Part shown: positions 26,580-33,456 of the stretch, in pieces
Position numbering within the stretch: the stretch's first letter is position 1
Layout: every line of letters begins with the position of its first letter
Source of the DNA: an uncultured Alphaproteobacteria bacterium
GTDB taxonomy: Bacteria; Pseudomonadota; Alphaproteobacteria; CAAGCB01; CAG-977
Length of the DNA: 34,246 nucleotides
Assembly: GCA_944393745.1 (NCBI GenBank)
Contig: CALYBD010000026.1
Location: forward strand, 1 to 34,246
Direction of reading: 5' to 3'
The notes under the pieces: generated by a model
Told to the model about the DNA's origin: nothing
Database searches by the model: none
The model's input: only the letters and a program-made list of their open reading frames with translations
Position numbers and translations under genes: made by a program

Positions 26580-27053
26580 TTATGAAGATTTCTTTTCGAT
26601 TTTTGCCTTTTCTGGTGTTTTTTCAATTTTCTTATCATGGTCCTTTTTCGAAATCTTAATCTGACGAACCTTTGATTCGGGTTCGTTTTGTTCTAAATCA
26701 ATGTGCAACAGACCGTTGTCCAAATGCGCGTCAATCACTTCAATTCCGTCGGCCAGAATAAACGAACGCTGGAATTGACGCGAAGCAATGCCGCGATACA
26801 AGTATTGACGTTCGGAAGCTTTTTCGTCTTCGACATGCTGACCGCGAATAATTAATTGTTTGTCTTCGACTTCAATTGTTAAATCGTCTTCCGAAAAACC
26901 GGCGACCGCAATGGTAATCTGTAAATGAGACGGATCAATTTGTTCAATGTTATACGGCGGATAACTTTCCGAATTTTTCGCCGCTCTGTCCAGCATACGT
27001 TCCAATGAATCAAAACCAAGCATAAACGGATTGTTTGTTGTTAATAAAGCCAT
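26580..27053 (-). CDS. Small heat-shock protein Hsp20
   Basis: The 157-residue alpha-crystallin-type chaperone would hold unfolding proteins in the cytoplasm. The N-terminus (NNPFMLGFDSLERMLDRA) is like IbpA and rhizobial class A Hsps. The alpha-crystallin domain runs from about 33 (YPPYNIEQIDPSHLQITIAVAGFSEDDL) to about 125 (GLLHIDLEQNEPE), with the strand pair RGQHVEDEKASERQYLYRGIA. The C-terminal extension is long, Lys/Glu-rich, and lacks a clean I-x-I motif (RQIKI is the best candidate). It is preceded by a sigma-32-like promoter and a leader of about 88 nt ending in GAAGGAGAAA. DUF1150 follows, as in other alphaproteobacteria. Confidence 0.95.
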   Translation of the reverse strand: MALLTTNNPFMLGFDSLERMLDRAAKNSESYPPYNIEQIDPSHLQITIAVAGFSEDDLTIEVEDKQLIIRGQHVEDEKASERQYLYRGIASRQFQRSFILADGIEVIDAHLDNGLLHIDLEQNEPESKVRQIKISKKDHDKKIEKTPEKAKIEKKSS

Positions 27054-27147
27054 TGTATTTCTCCTTCATCATGAGCAAATAACCGGCGGGTTCCCAAAGA
27101 CACCCGTCATCACGGTATCCCTTTGCGGCAATACCCTGATAAAACGG

Positions 27148-27175
27148 ATATAGTTTCTTTTTTCCGGCTTTCAAG
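27148..27175 (-). promoter_or_regulatory. Sigma-32-type heat-shock promoter of hsp20
   Basis: On the minus strand CTTGAAA begins at 27175. After CTTG and 17 bp comes ACTATAT (27154-27148), close to the alphaproteobacterial heat-shock consensus CTTG-N17-18-CYTATNT. It lies just past the stop of the amidohydrolase gene and about 95 bp before the hsp20 start. In the leader, TTTGCTC can pair with the ribosome binding region GGAGAA, which could make a ROSE-like thermometer. Confidence 0.6.
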
Positions 27176-27186
27176 AGGATAAAAAA

Positions 27187-28800
27187 TTATTTTTTTAAAC
27201 GACGCGCCCGTGTTTGCCGACCGGCATTATCCGTCTGGTCGACAGGACGGATCGGGTTAAAATATTCCGGATCGCTGTCCTTGACGGTTATTCCGTCCCC
27301 GTCAGGATCAGCCGGCGAAATTTGTCCGGTATAAGCCGGAGCCGCCGGATACAGCTTGTTTTTCAAACTGACCGGATACGTAATCGGGGTTTTCTTGCGG
27401 CTTAAATTCGGGAATAAACGATACGTTCCGCCCCTTTTATTGGCAGCCAGCAATTCTTCATAAGAATAGCCGGTTTCAACGGTTGCGCCGATATAATACT
27501 TTGCGCCGAAGAATTCATCGAAATCCCCGGGAATATCGGAAATAACACCGTCCAACAGCGTCCATCTGCCATATAAAATCGTCCCGCCGCGCATCACCAA
27601 ATCCGTTTTTGACGAATCCATGCTAATGATCGCTTTATAAGCCTCTTCGTCCGTTTTAAACTCTCGATCTCCGAGGTAAAACAAAACCAAATCCGCCTGC
27701 ATGCCCGGTCGGATATCACCGATCTGATCCGATAACTGCATTAATTTTGCCGGATTGACCGTCGCCATTTGCCACAGCTCTTTTGCCGTAAAAATATTGT
27801 TCAGATATTTTTCATTATAGTCGGCAGCAACTTTCAGTTCCTCCAGAATATGGGCGGATCCCGAATAGGCCCAATCCGTTCCCAAAGCCAGATTAATACC
27901 GTAATCTTTCATCAAAGACACCGGCGCCGTCACACCGTACAGCGCAAAATTCGACCGTGGCGACCAGATTACGGTTGCTTTGGCATCGGCCACTTTTTTA
28001 ACGTCCTGTTCCAAAACGCCGACCATGTGAATCAAGCCGATATTTTCCCCCAGAATATTGTTTCTTTTTCCCTCATCGGAGCTGATATTTACAAATTCGT
28101 TGCGGGCAACAGCATCTTTGCCTTCGGCCACATGAATAATATAAACGTTATCCGGCTTGTTTTGCGGGTGAAAAGGATAATCGTCCCCTTTTTCCAGCAT
28201 ATGTTTGCATTCGTCATTGTCTTTTAAAGGAAACGTATCGTTCCATATTTCTTTGGAAAGCGTCAGACCTTCATTGGGAAAATCGCCGAAATTACGCAAA
28301 AAGCCTCTGTACCCGCCGTTACCGATATTGCTTGTCGTTCCGGCAACGACTTGGCGCAATTCGTTCCAGATTAAAAACGCCGGACGACCGGTCTTTTTAT
28401 TTTGCCGCTTTTCATAACCGCGGCAGCCGCCGCTCCAATCCCGGCGGTGATTATATCGTTCGGCACGAAAAGACGCGTATTTATAAGACGGTCCCCGGTG
28501 GTTATAGGCCAGATGATCGTGCGCATTGATAAATCCCGGCGCCAAAATATGCCGCCCGGCATCAATAATTGTTTCATGCAGCGGTTTTTGATCAGAAATC
28601 TCACCGATTGTGCCGTCCCGCCTGATGCCGACATACTTGTTTTTTAAAATACCGTCATTGGAAACAACATATTTTGCATAAATCCACAAATCGTATTTTT
28701 CATTTAATACCGGCAAAACAATCTCTGTCTTGCAAGGACGAAAAACGTTGCACGTACAAGCCGTTAAGAAAAAAAACAAAAGACAGGCTGTATTTTTCAT
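27187..28800 (-). CDS. Amidohydrolase-family lipoprotein with EF-hand-like tail
   Basis: The protein has 537 residues. It begins with a lipoprotein signal (FFFLTAC, lipidated Cys15). A composite amidohydrolase domain follows: the HxH metal pair His94/His96 in PGFINAHDHLAYNH, a conserved His in YIIHVAEG, IGLIHMVG, and the metal Asp in NLALGTDWAYSGS, as in the cytosine deaminase/TRZ-ATZ hydrolases. The C-terminal 90 residues are extra and include DPDGDGITVKDSDPEYFNP, an Asp-rich calcium-binding type repeat. A lipid-anchored member of this mostly cytoplasmic family is uncommon; the substrate is unknown. AAAGGAAA precedes the ATG. It lies between terC and the hsp20 promoter on the same strand. 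Confidence 0.87.
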   Translation of the reverse strand: MKNTACLLFFFLTACTCNVFRPCKTEIVLPVLNEKYDLWIYAKYVVSNDGILKNKYVGIRRDGTIGEISDQKPLHETIIDAGRHILAPGFINAHDHLAYNHRGPSYKYASFRAERYNHRRDWSGGCRGYEKRQNKKTGRPAFLIWNELRQVVAGTTSNIGNGGYRGFLRNFGDFPNEGLTLSKEIWNDTFPLKDNDECKHMLEKGDDYPFHPQNKPDNVYIIHVAEGKDAVARNEFVNISSDEGKRNNILGENIGLIHMVGVLEQDVKKVADAKATVIWSPRSNFALYGVTAPVSLMKDYGINLALGTDWAYSGSAHILEELKVAADYNEKYLNNIFTAKELWQMATVNPAKLMQLSDQIGDIRPGMQADLVLFYLGDREFKTDEEAYKAIISMDSSKTDLVMRGGTILYGRWTLLDGVISDIPGDFDEFFGAKYYIGATVETGYSYEELLAANKRGGTYRLFPNLSRKKTPITYPVSLKNKLYPAAPAYTGQISPADPDGDGITVKDSDPEYFNPIRPVDQTDNAGRQTRARRLKK

Positions 28801-28842
28801 TAATTTCCTTTCGGCTTTAAAACAACGAAAATCGTGTACGAA

Positions 28843-29850
28843 TCATACCGTTTCCTGCGACGGTTGTTCTTTTTCCTGCCCGGTTTGTGCGGCCGTTTTA
28901 AACAAAGACAGCACGATTCCGCCGACCAACAACACAAAAGTGACCAGCAAAGAAACGCGGTCGTCCACTTTGAAAAAGAATTCGCCGACAAACACTTTTA
29001 TTCCGATTGTGACCAGCAAAATCGCACAGGCCGGTTGTAAATACGAAAAGCGATGCATGGCGGCAGACAGCAGAAAATAAAGCGCCCGCAGTCCCAAAAC
29101 GGCAAACATATCACTGGAATAAACGGCAAAAGTTTCATGTGATACGGCCAGCATTGCGGGAACGCTGTCGATCGCGAATAAAGCATCGCCGAATTCAATC
29201 AGCAACAGCGCCAGAAACAACGGTGTCGCATACCATTTCATTTTTCCCGGTTCTGACTGTGACGGCCGTTTTATAAAAAAGCGTTCGCCGTGCAATTCGT
29301 TTGTCACCCGCAGATAATGACGAAAAAATCGCAGTAAACGACTGTCGGACAAGTCAATAGCCGGTTCGTCCGACAACAGCATTTTTAATCCCGAATAAAT
29401 CAAAAACACGGCAAAAATCAGCAAAACGGGATCGTACCTGTCCAGTATTTCCGCACCGATAACGAACATAATGCCCCGCAAAACGGCTGCGCCCAGGATT
29501 CCCCAGAACAGCACGCGATGCTGCAAAGCGCGCGGAATGGACAGATAAGAAAAAACCAGAGAAATCACAAAGACATTGTCAATTGACAAACCCATTTCGA
29601 CAATATAGCCCATAAAATATTCCGAAGCCATTTGCTCGCCGAAATACCAATAAATCCAACAACCGAACAAGCAGGCGATACAAGCATACGTGGAAAAAAG
29701 AAACAGACTTTTACGTGCGCTGATTTCCTGTGCTTTTTTTTCCAGGATTCCCAGATCCAAAAATAAAATCGCACAAACGATTCCCAAAAACATCAACCAG
29801 ATCCACAACGGCTGGTGCAAAACGGTAAAAAACAAAAAATCGTGTATCAC
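28843..29850 (-). CDS. TerC/Alx-family integral membrane protein
   Basis: TerC-family proteins are implicated in metal export; Alx and YceF-type members move manganese, and TerC itself is linked to tellurite resistance. This one (335 residues, about nine helices) has the two signature acidic motifs, MGLSIDNVFVISLVF and FGDALFAIDSVPAML, and the cytoplasmic loop between. The length suits the Alx branch. The start is a GTG (29850), 15 nt after the outer-membrane protein stop, with no room for the manganese riboswitch that often controls this family, so it is probably cotranscribed with pheA and the barrel gene. The C-terminus is a short charged tail (AQTGQEKEQPSQETV). Confidence 0.93.
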   Translation of the reverse strand: MIHDFLFFTVLHQPLWIWLMFLGIVCAILFLDLGILEKKAQEISARKSLFLFSTYACIACLFGCWIYWYFGEQMASEYFMGYIVEMGLSIDNVFVISLVFSYLSIPRALQHRVLFWGILGAAVLRGIMFVIGAEILDRYDPVLLIFAVFLIYSGLKMLLSDEPAIDLSDSRLLRFFRHYLRVTNELHGERFFIKRPSQSEPGKMKWYATPLFLALLLIEFGDALFAIDSVPAMLAVSHETFAVYSSDMFAVLGLRALYFLLSAAMHRFSYLQPACAILLVTIGIKVFVGEFFFKVDDRVSLLVTFVLLVGGIVLSLFKTAAQTGQEKEQPSQETV

Positions 29851-29865
29851 CCAAAAGCTCCGATA

Positions 29866-30468
29866 TCAGAAATTATAGCGCAGACCGAGATAAATTTTAC
29901 GCACTTTTACGTCCTGATGTACGGTCGGTCCTAAAACGGCTTTTGTAGAAAAACGCCCCAGATCGGTATACGCATAACCGATATCAAGCACCAGGTTTTC
30001 GGGCAGATCAATGCCCACGCCGGCCGCGGCCTTCCAAGCCAGCCGAAAGACCGAATCACCGAACATCTGGCGACCGTTCACGACGACATCGGGCATATCG
30101 TTTCGCGTCACGCCGACGCCGATCCCGATATAAGGCGACACCCCTTTATAAGAAAACAAATCGGCATAAGTCGTTGTCATCGCCGCCCAAGACGGCAGAC
30201 GAGACCGCACATTTCCCCCTGCTTTATCAAAAGATTCGGGTCCTTTCAGTCGGGTACGCGTATATTCGAACGTAAATTCGCTGCGTAAAAAGCCGCCCCA
30301 CTTCTGTCCGAATCCCGTTTGGGCCGTATATCCTTTTTTCAAGCCGTCTCCCGTTCCGTAAACGTATCCGACATCTGCTCGGGTATAAAAGCCGTCTTCA
30401 CCGTCGGCGGCAAAAGCCGGACACGTTCCCGCCAGCAGAAAGATCAAAGCATACAGTCCTTTTTTCAT
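29866..30468 (-). CDS. Outer-membrane beta-barrel protein (OmpA-like/opacity family)
   Basis: A signal peptide (residues 1-20, cleavage after AFA) is followed by 180 residues of alternating beta pattern with aromatic girdles (GFYTRADVGYVYG, SPYIGIGVGVTRND, LVLDIGYAYTDLGRF). The end, KIYLGLRYNF, has the C-terminal Phe used for recognition by the Bam complex. This is typical of eight-stranded porin-like surface proteins of alphaproteobacteria. No OmpA peptidoglycan domain is present. AGGAG lies 8 nt before the ATG, and the ATG overlaps the pheA stop (ATGA). A specific function cannot be assigned. Confidence 0.9.
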   Translation of the reverse strand: MKKGLYALIFLLAGTCPAFAADGEDGFYTRADVGYVYGTGDGLKKGYTAQTGFGQKWGGFLRSEFTFEYTRTRLKGPESFDKAGGNVRSRLPSWAAMTTTYADLFSYKGVSPYIGIGVGVTRNDMPDVVVNGRQMFGDSVFRLAWKAAAGVGIDLPENLVLDIGYAYTDLGRFSTKAVLGPTVHQDVKVRKIYLGLRYNF

Positions 30469-31343
30469 TTACGGTTCTCCTGTTGTCGTTTTTTCATTTC
30501 CGCGCGATACGGATCTGCTTCATAGGTGCCCAGAATTTTGACTTTTTCCGAAAAGAACGCCAATTCTTCGAACGCTCTTTTAAAAGAATCCGATTCGGGA
30601 CAGGCGGCAACATCGACCAAAAAACCGGCGGAAGTCAAAAAACGTTCGGGATCAACGTAACTTTCCAAACGCAAAAGGTCAATCCCGTTTGTCGCAAATC
30701 CCCCCAAACATTTGTATAAAACGGCGGGTTTGTTTTTCACCCAAAAAATAAAAGACGTTACGGCTTTGTCCGGATCAACGGCCGGCCCCGGCGTGCGGGA
30801 CAATACCCAGAACCGGGTCGTGTTCAGGTTAAAATCCTCTATGCCGGCCTTAAGGATTTTCAACCCGTATAACTTTGCCGCCGTTTCGGAAGCAATCGCC
30901 GCAATGTCTTTTCGCCCCGAATCGGCAATTTCTTTTGCGGCGGCGGCCGTATTGCCCGTTGCTTCGGTTCGGACGTTCATTTTTTTTAAAAACGCGGTGC
31001 ACTGCGACAACGCCTGCGGATGGGATCGCACCGTTTTTATATTTTCCGTCTGCGTTTCCGGCAGCCCGACCAGACAATGCCTGATCCGCAAAAAATGTTC
31101 CGCGATGACATACAATTTTGTCTTTCCCATCAACCGATGCATATCGGCCACTCGTCCGGCCGCCGAATTTTCCACCGGCAGCACGGCACAGTCCGCCCGT
31201 TCGCAGGCGACGGCTTCCAGCGCTTCTTCAAATGTTGCATAAAAAACGACTTCTTTTTGAGGAAAAATCTCCTCTGCCGCCAAATGCGCAAAAGCCCCCG
31301 GAACGCCCTGACAGGAAACAAGTCCTTTTTCTTTTTTGTTCAT
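30465..31343 (-). CDS. pheA: Prephenate dehydratase
   Basis: The enzyme converts prephenate to phenylpyruvate for phenylalanine synthesis in the cytoplasm. The periplasmic-binding-like catalytic domain shows VSCQGVPGAFAHLAAEEIF, LPVENSAAGRVADMHRLM, SHPQALSQC and the diagnostic TRF motif (NLNTTRFWVL). A C-terminal ACT domain for phenylalanine feedback follows (VLYKCLGGFATNGIDLLRLESYV, the ESRP-type signal here read as ESYV). No chorismate mutase domain is attached, as usual in alphaproteobacteria. The 292-residue length is standard. It is the first gene of a minus-strand run with the barrel protein and terC. It is divergent from the HNH cluster at 31491, with 147 bp between. Confidence 0.95.
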   Translation of the reverse strand: MNKKEKGLVSCQGVPGAFAHLAAEEIFPQKEVVFYATFEEALEAVACERADCAVLPVENSAAGRVADMHRLMGKTKLYVIAEHFLRIRHCLVGLPETQTENIKTVRSHPQALSQCTAFLKKMNVRTEATGNTAAAAKEIADSGRKDIAAIASETAAKLYGLKILKAGIEDFNLNTTRFWVLSRTPGPAVDPDKAVTSFIFWVKNKPAVLYKCLGGFATNGIDLLRLESYVDPERFLTSAGFLVDVAACPESDSFKRAFEELAFFSEKVKILGTYEADPYRAEMKKRQQENRK

Positions 31344-31397
31344 TTTCCGCCCAAAACTTTTCTTTTTTTTCGAAAAAAATATTTTTTGTCAAAACAC

Positions 31398-31425
31398 TTG
31401 TGCTCTGTTCTTAATATGGTATACT
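31398..31425 (+). promoter_or_regulatory. Probable promoter of the HNH paralog cluster
   Basis: TTGTGC (31398-31403) and TATACT (31420-31425) are 16 bp apart. The predicted start is near 31432. The leader carries two small stems (AGGC/GCCT at 31442-31451; CTCT/AGAG at 31450-31466). Confidence 0.55.
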
Positions 31426-31455
31426 CTTTTTAAAAGGGTGCAGGCAAGCCTCTAA

Positions 31456-31491
31456 ATGAAACAGAGTGCAAAAAGAAAAGGGCTCTTGTGA
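31456..31491 (+). other. Possible 11-codon leader peptide overlapping HNH paralog B
   Basis: An ATG at 31456 opens a frame reading MKQSAKRKGLL, whose TGA overlaps the ATG of paralog B (TGATG). It has no strong ribosome binding site. Its basic sequence recalls the N-termini of the HNH paralogs (MIKQYT..AKRKS in D), so it could be a coupled leader or the relic of an older start in another frame. Confidence 0.3.
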
Positions 31492-32159
31492 TGTCAGCTG
31501 TTCAACAATCGTCTTTCAGTGTAAAAAAGTCGGATCGTTTTTTGCACCAAAAACGCCAGAAATCCGGGAAAAAAGCTCGTCAAAAACGTTCTGTTCCCAT
31601 ATCCAGAATACCTGAAACTTTTTTGGGTATTCCGTGCAAAAAAGTGTTGTTTTGCGTCCCTTCGAAAGAAGAACGCACGGCCAGACGGCTGGAATTTGAG
31701 CAGGAAAAACGCGCCGAATTCATCAAGTTTCTGGCAAAGACACAACGTCCGGCTTTGCGGGCGGCCGGCATAACGGAAAAACAGATCGCCCGTATGGAAG
31801 AAGGTTTTACGCCGCACGGATTCAACACGCATCACAAACTGCCGATTTTCGGGGGAGGAACAAACGATTTTTCAAATCTGGTATTAATCCGCCGGGAACC
31901 GTACCACGATATGATGCATTATCATATTATCAACCCGCAGGTACGCGGCATGCAGGACGGTCAGCAAAAAACCGTGGCCATTCCGGATCCGGCGACCCCT
32001 GTTTTTGTTCCTTTGCCGCAGTACAAGTTTTTAGAAAAATGGGCTAAAAAAGGGCGTAAAACGTACGGCAAGAACAAGAACACCTCTTTTTCCGAAGTAC
32101 GCAACGAGGTCAGCCGCAGAACGGCTCTTTTGGCTGCAGCCGCAGAAAAAGGCCGTTAA
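31491..32159 (+). CDS. HNH/ENDO VII-like protein, paralog B
   Basis: This is the first gene of the three-gene cluster (222 residues from the ATG; a GTG one codon earlier is also possible, with AAAGGG serving either). Order of parts: a strongly basic N-terminus (KKSDRFLHQKRQKSGKKARQ), LGIPCKKVLFCVP in the place of INGFKLKEVE, a charged helix, LRAAGITEKQIARMEEG, then the core GFNTHHKLPIFGGG with His114/115, Asn129 in FSNL, His139 and His143. After the core there is MQDGQQKTVAIPDP, shared with C and D, and a longer tail ending AAAAEKGR. No secretion signal is visible. The stop is one base before the start of C. Nuclease activity is inferred from the motif; no immunity gene is recognised beside it. 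Confidence 0.8.
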   Translation: MSAVQQSSFSVKKSDRFLHQKRQKSGKKARQKRSVPISRIPETFLGIPCKKVLFCVPSKEERTARRLEFEQEKRAEFIKFLAKTQRPALRAAGITEKQIARMEEGFTPHGFNTHHKLPIFGGGTNDFSNLVLIRREPYHDMMHYHIINPQVRGMQDGQQKTVAIPDPATPVFVPLPQYKFLEKWAKKGRKTYGKNKNTSFSEVRNEVSRRTALLAAAAEKGR

Positions 32160-32160
32160 A

Positions 32161-32748
32161 ATGTCACAGTATACACATCACAAACCGACAAAAGCAGAAA
32201 AAGAAGCCCGCCGTGCTCAAAGAGCGGCTCAGCAGGAAAAAGAACGGGCAGAAAAGATTGCCGCTTTACCGAATCAGATCCACGGCATTCCCGTTGTTGA
32301 CGTCACCTATACGGCGGTCGGGAAAAAGCGTGTCCGGGAACTGCGTCGGACTTTTACACCGAAACGCAAGGCTTTTTTACGCCATCTGGCCGAAACGCAA
32401 ACCCCGGTGTTAAAGGCTTTGGGATTATCCGACAAAGCCATTGACGCCATGAAAAAAGGCATGGCGCCGAACGGCTATAACGTTCACCACAAACAGCCTT
32501 TGGCCGGCGGCGGCAAAAACGAATTTTCCAATTTTATTCTGATCCGAAACGACCCTTATCACACAGATATTCACAAAGTATCCGATCTGCAAATCTGCAA
32601 AATGCAGGAAGGGGAAACAAAAACTGTAAAAATCCCCCTGCCCGAAGGCGCAATTTTCATTCCGCCAACGGAAAAACAACGCGTGCAGACGGCTTTAAAG
32701 CAGCCGGTATTGTCAGCTGTTTTACAAAAAAAACAACAGACAAAATAA
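32161..32748 (+). CDS. HNH/ENDO VII-like protein, paralog C
   Basis: The 195-residue protein starts with SQYTHHKPTK, then has a Lys/Glu/Ala-rich helix (11-35), IHGIPVVDVTYT, LKALGLSDKAIDAMKKG and the core GYNVHHKQPLAGGG with His109/110, Asn124 in FSNF, His134 and His138. The DPQ that follows the core in A and D is here DLQ, and the second histidine of the terminal HH is missing, so C is the most diverged member. It ends LQKKQQTK, without the Gly-Arg tail of the others. Its ATG is one base after the stop of B, with AAAAAGG upstream, so B and C are coupled. There is no signal peptide. Confidence 0.8.
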   Translation: MSQYTHHKPTKAEKEARRAQRAAQQEKERAEKIAALPNQIHGIPVVDVTYTAVGKKRVRELRRTFTPKRKAFLRHLAETQTPVLKALGLSDKAIDAMKKGMAPNGYNVHHKQPLAGGGKNEFSNFILIRNDPYHTDIHKVSDLQICKMQEGETKTVKIPLPEGAIFIPPTEKQRVQTALKQPVLSAVLQKKQQTK

Positions 32749-32823
32749 AAAAAATAGACAAAAATTATTTTTTGTGGCAAACTTTTAATAATAGATTCTT
32801 TCTTTTAATGAAAAGGACTGATC

Positions 32824-33402
32824 ATGATTAAGCAATACACTTTGGTTCATGCAAAACGCAAATCCAACGGAAAGAAAGGAAAGTCTGTCAAAACGGCGGA
32901 ACAGCTGGACGCACGGGCGGGGAAGTTTCCTTTTACGGAAATCAACGGTTTTAAATTAAAAGAGGTTGAATGGACCGTTCCCGACAAACAGACCCGGAAA
33001 AGACGGCGCCGCAATTTTGATTCCGTACGCAAAGAGTTTTTAAAACATATCGGTGCAACAATGGAACCGGCGTTGCGCGATTTGGGGTTAACCGACAAAC
33101 AAATCGAACAGGTAAAAAAAGGGAATGCGCCTGCCGGTTACAATGTCCATCACAAACTGCCGATTCACGGCGGCGGCAAAAACGAATTTTCCAATTTAAT
33201 TTTAATGCCGATCAAACCGCATGATGAATTGCATCACAAGGTTATGGATCCGCAGGTTGCACAAATGCAGTCCGGAGAATCCAAAAAGGTTATGATCCCC
33301 TGGACGGACGACATGGTCTATGTTGATCCGGAACGCAAGAAAGCACAGCCGCAAAAATCGGTTTTGATTGCCAAAGCCGCCGCGGCACGCACAGGACGCT
33401 GA
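32824..33402 (+). CDS. HNH/ENDO VII-like protein, paralog D
   Basis: This 192-residue protein is the closest relative of paralog A although on the other strand 7.5 kb away. Shared stretches are INGFKLKEVEW, the core GYNVHHKLPIHGGG (His109/110, Asn124), LMPIKPHDELHH (His133, His137/138), DPQ and IPWTDDMV. The N-terminus MIKQYTLVHAKRKS is very basic, and the C-terminus is AKAAAARTGR. AAGGA lies 6 nt before the ATG. It is 75 nt after paralog C, across an AT-rich gap with only weak promoter-like boxes, so it may share the upstream transcript. A terminator follows. The similarity to A suggests recent duplication or recombination between the two loci. Confidence 0.82.
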   Translation: MIKQYTLVHAKRKSNGKKGKSVKTAEQLDARAGKFPFTEINGFKLKEVEWTVPDKQTRKRRRRNFDSVRKEFLKHIGATMEPALRDLGLTDKQIEQVKKGNAPAGYNVHHKLPIHGGGKNEFSNLILMPIKPHDELHHKVMDPQVAQMQSGESKKVMIPWTDDMVYVDPERKKAQPQKSVLIAKAAAARTGR

Positions 33403-33417
33403 ATTCTTTTATAAAAC

Positions 33418-33447
33418 AAAGCCCCCTTCAAAAAAGAGGGCTTTTTT
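33418..33447 (+). terminator. Rho-independent terminator of the HNH cluster
   Basis: AAAGCCC (33418-33424) pairs with GGGCTTT (33438-33444). An inner CTT/AAG pairing lies beyond a single mismatch, and the hairpin ends in a T-run. Confidence 0.8.
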
Positions 33448-33456
33448 ATTTATTCA

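Noticed and set aside
31430-31455. TAAAAGGGTG..AAGCCT near 31431 as a third copy of the 1-410 repeat
   Set aside because: Only about 15 scattered bases match and the rest of the repeat is absent, so chance similarity is likely.
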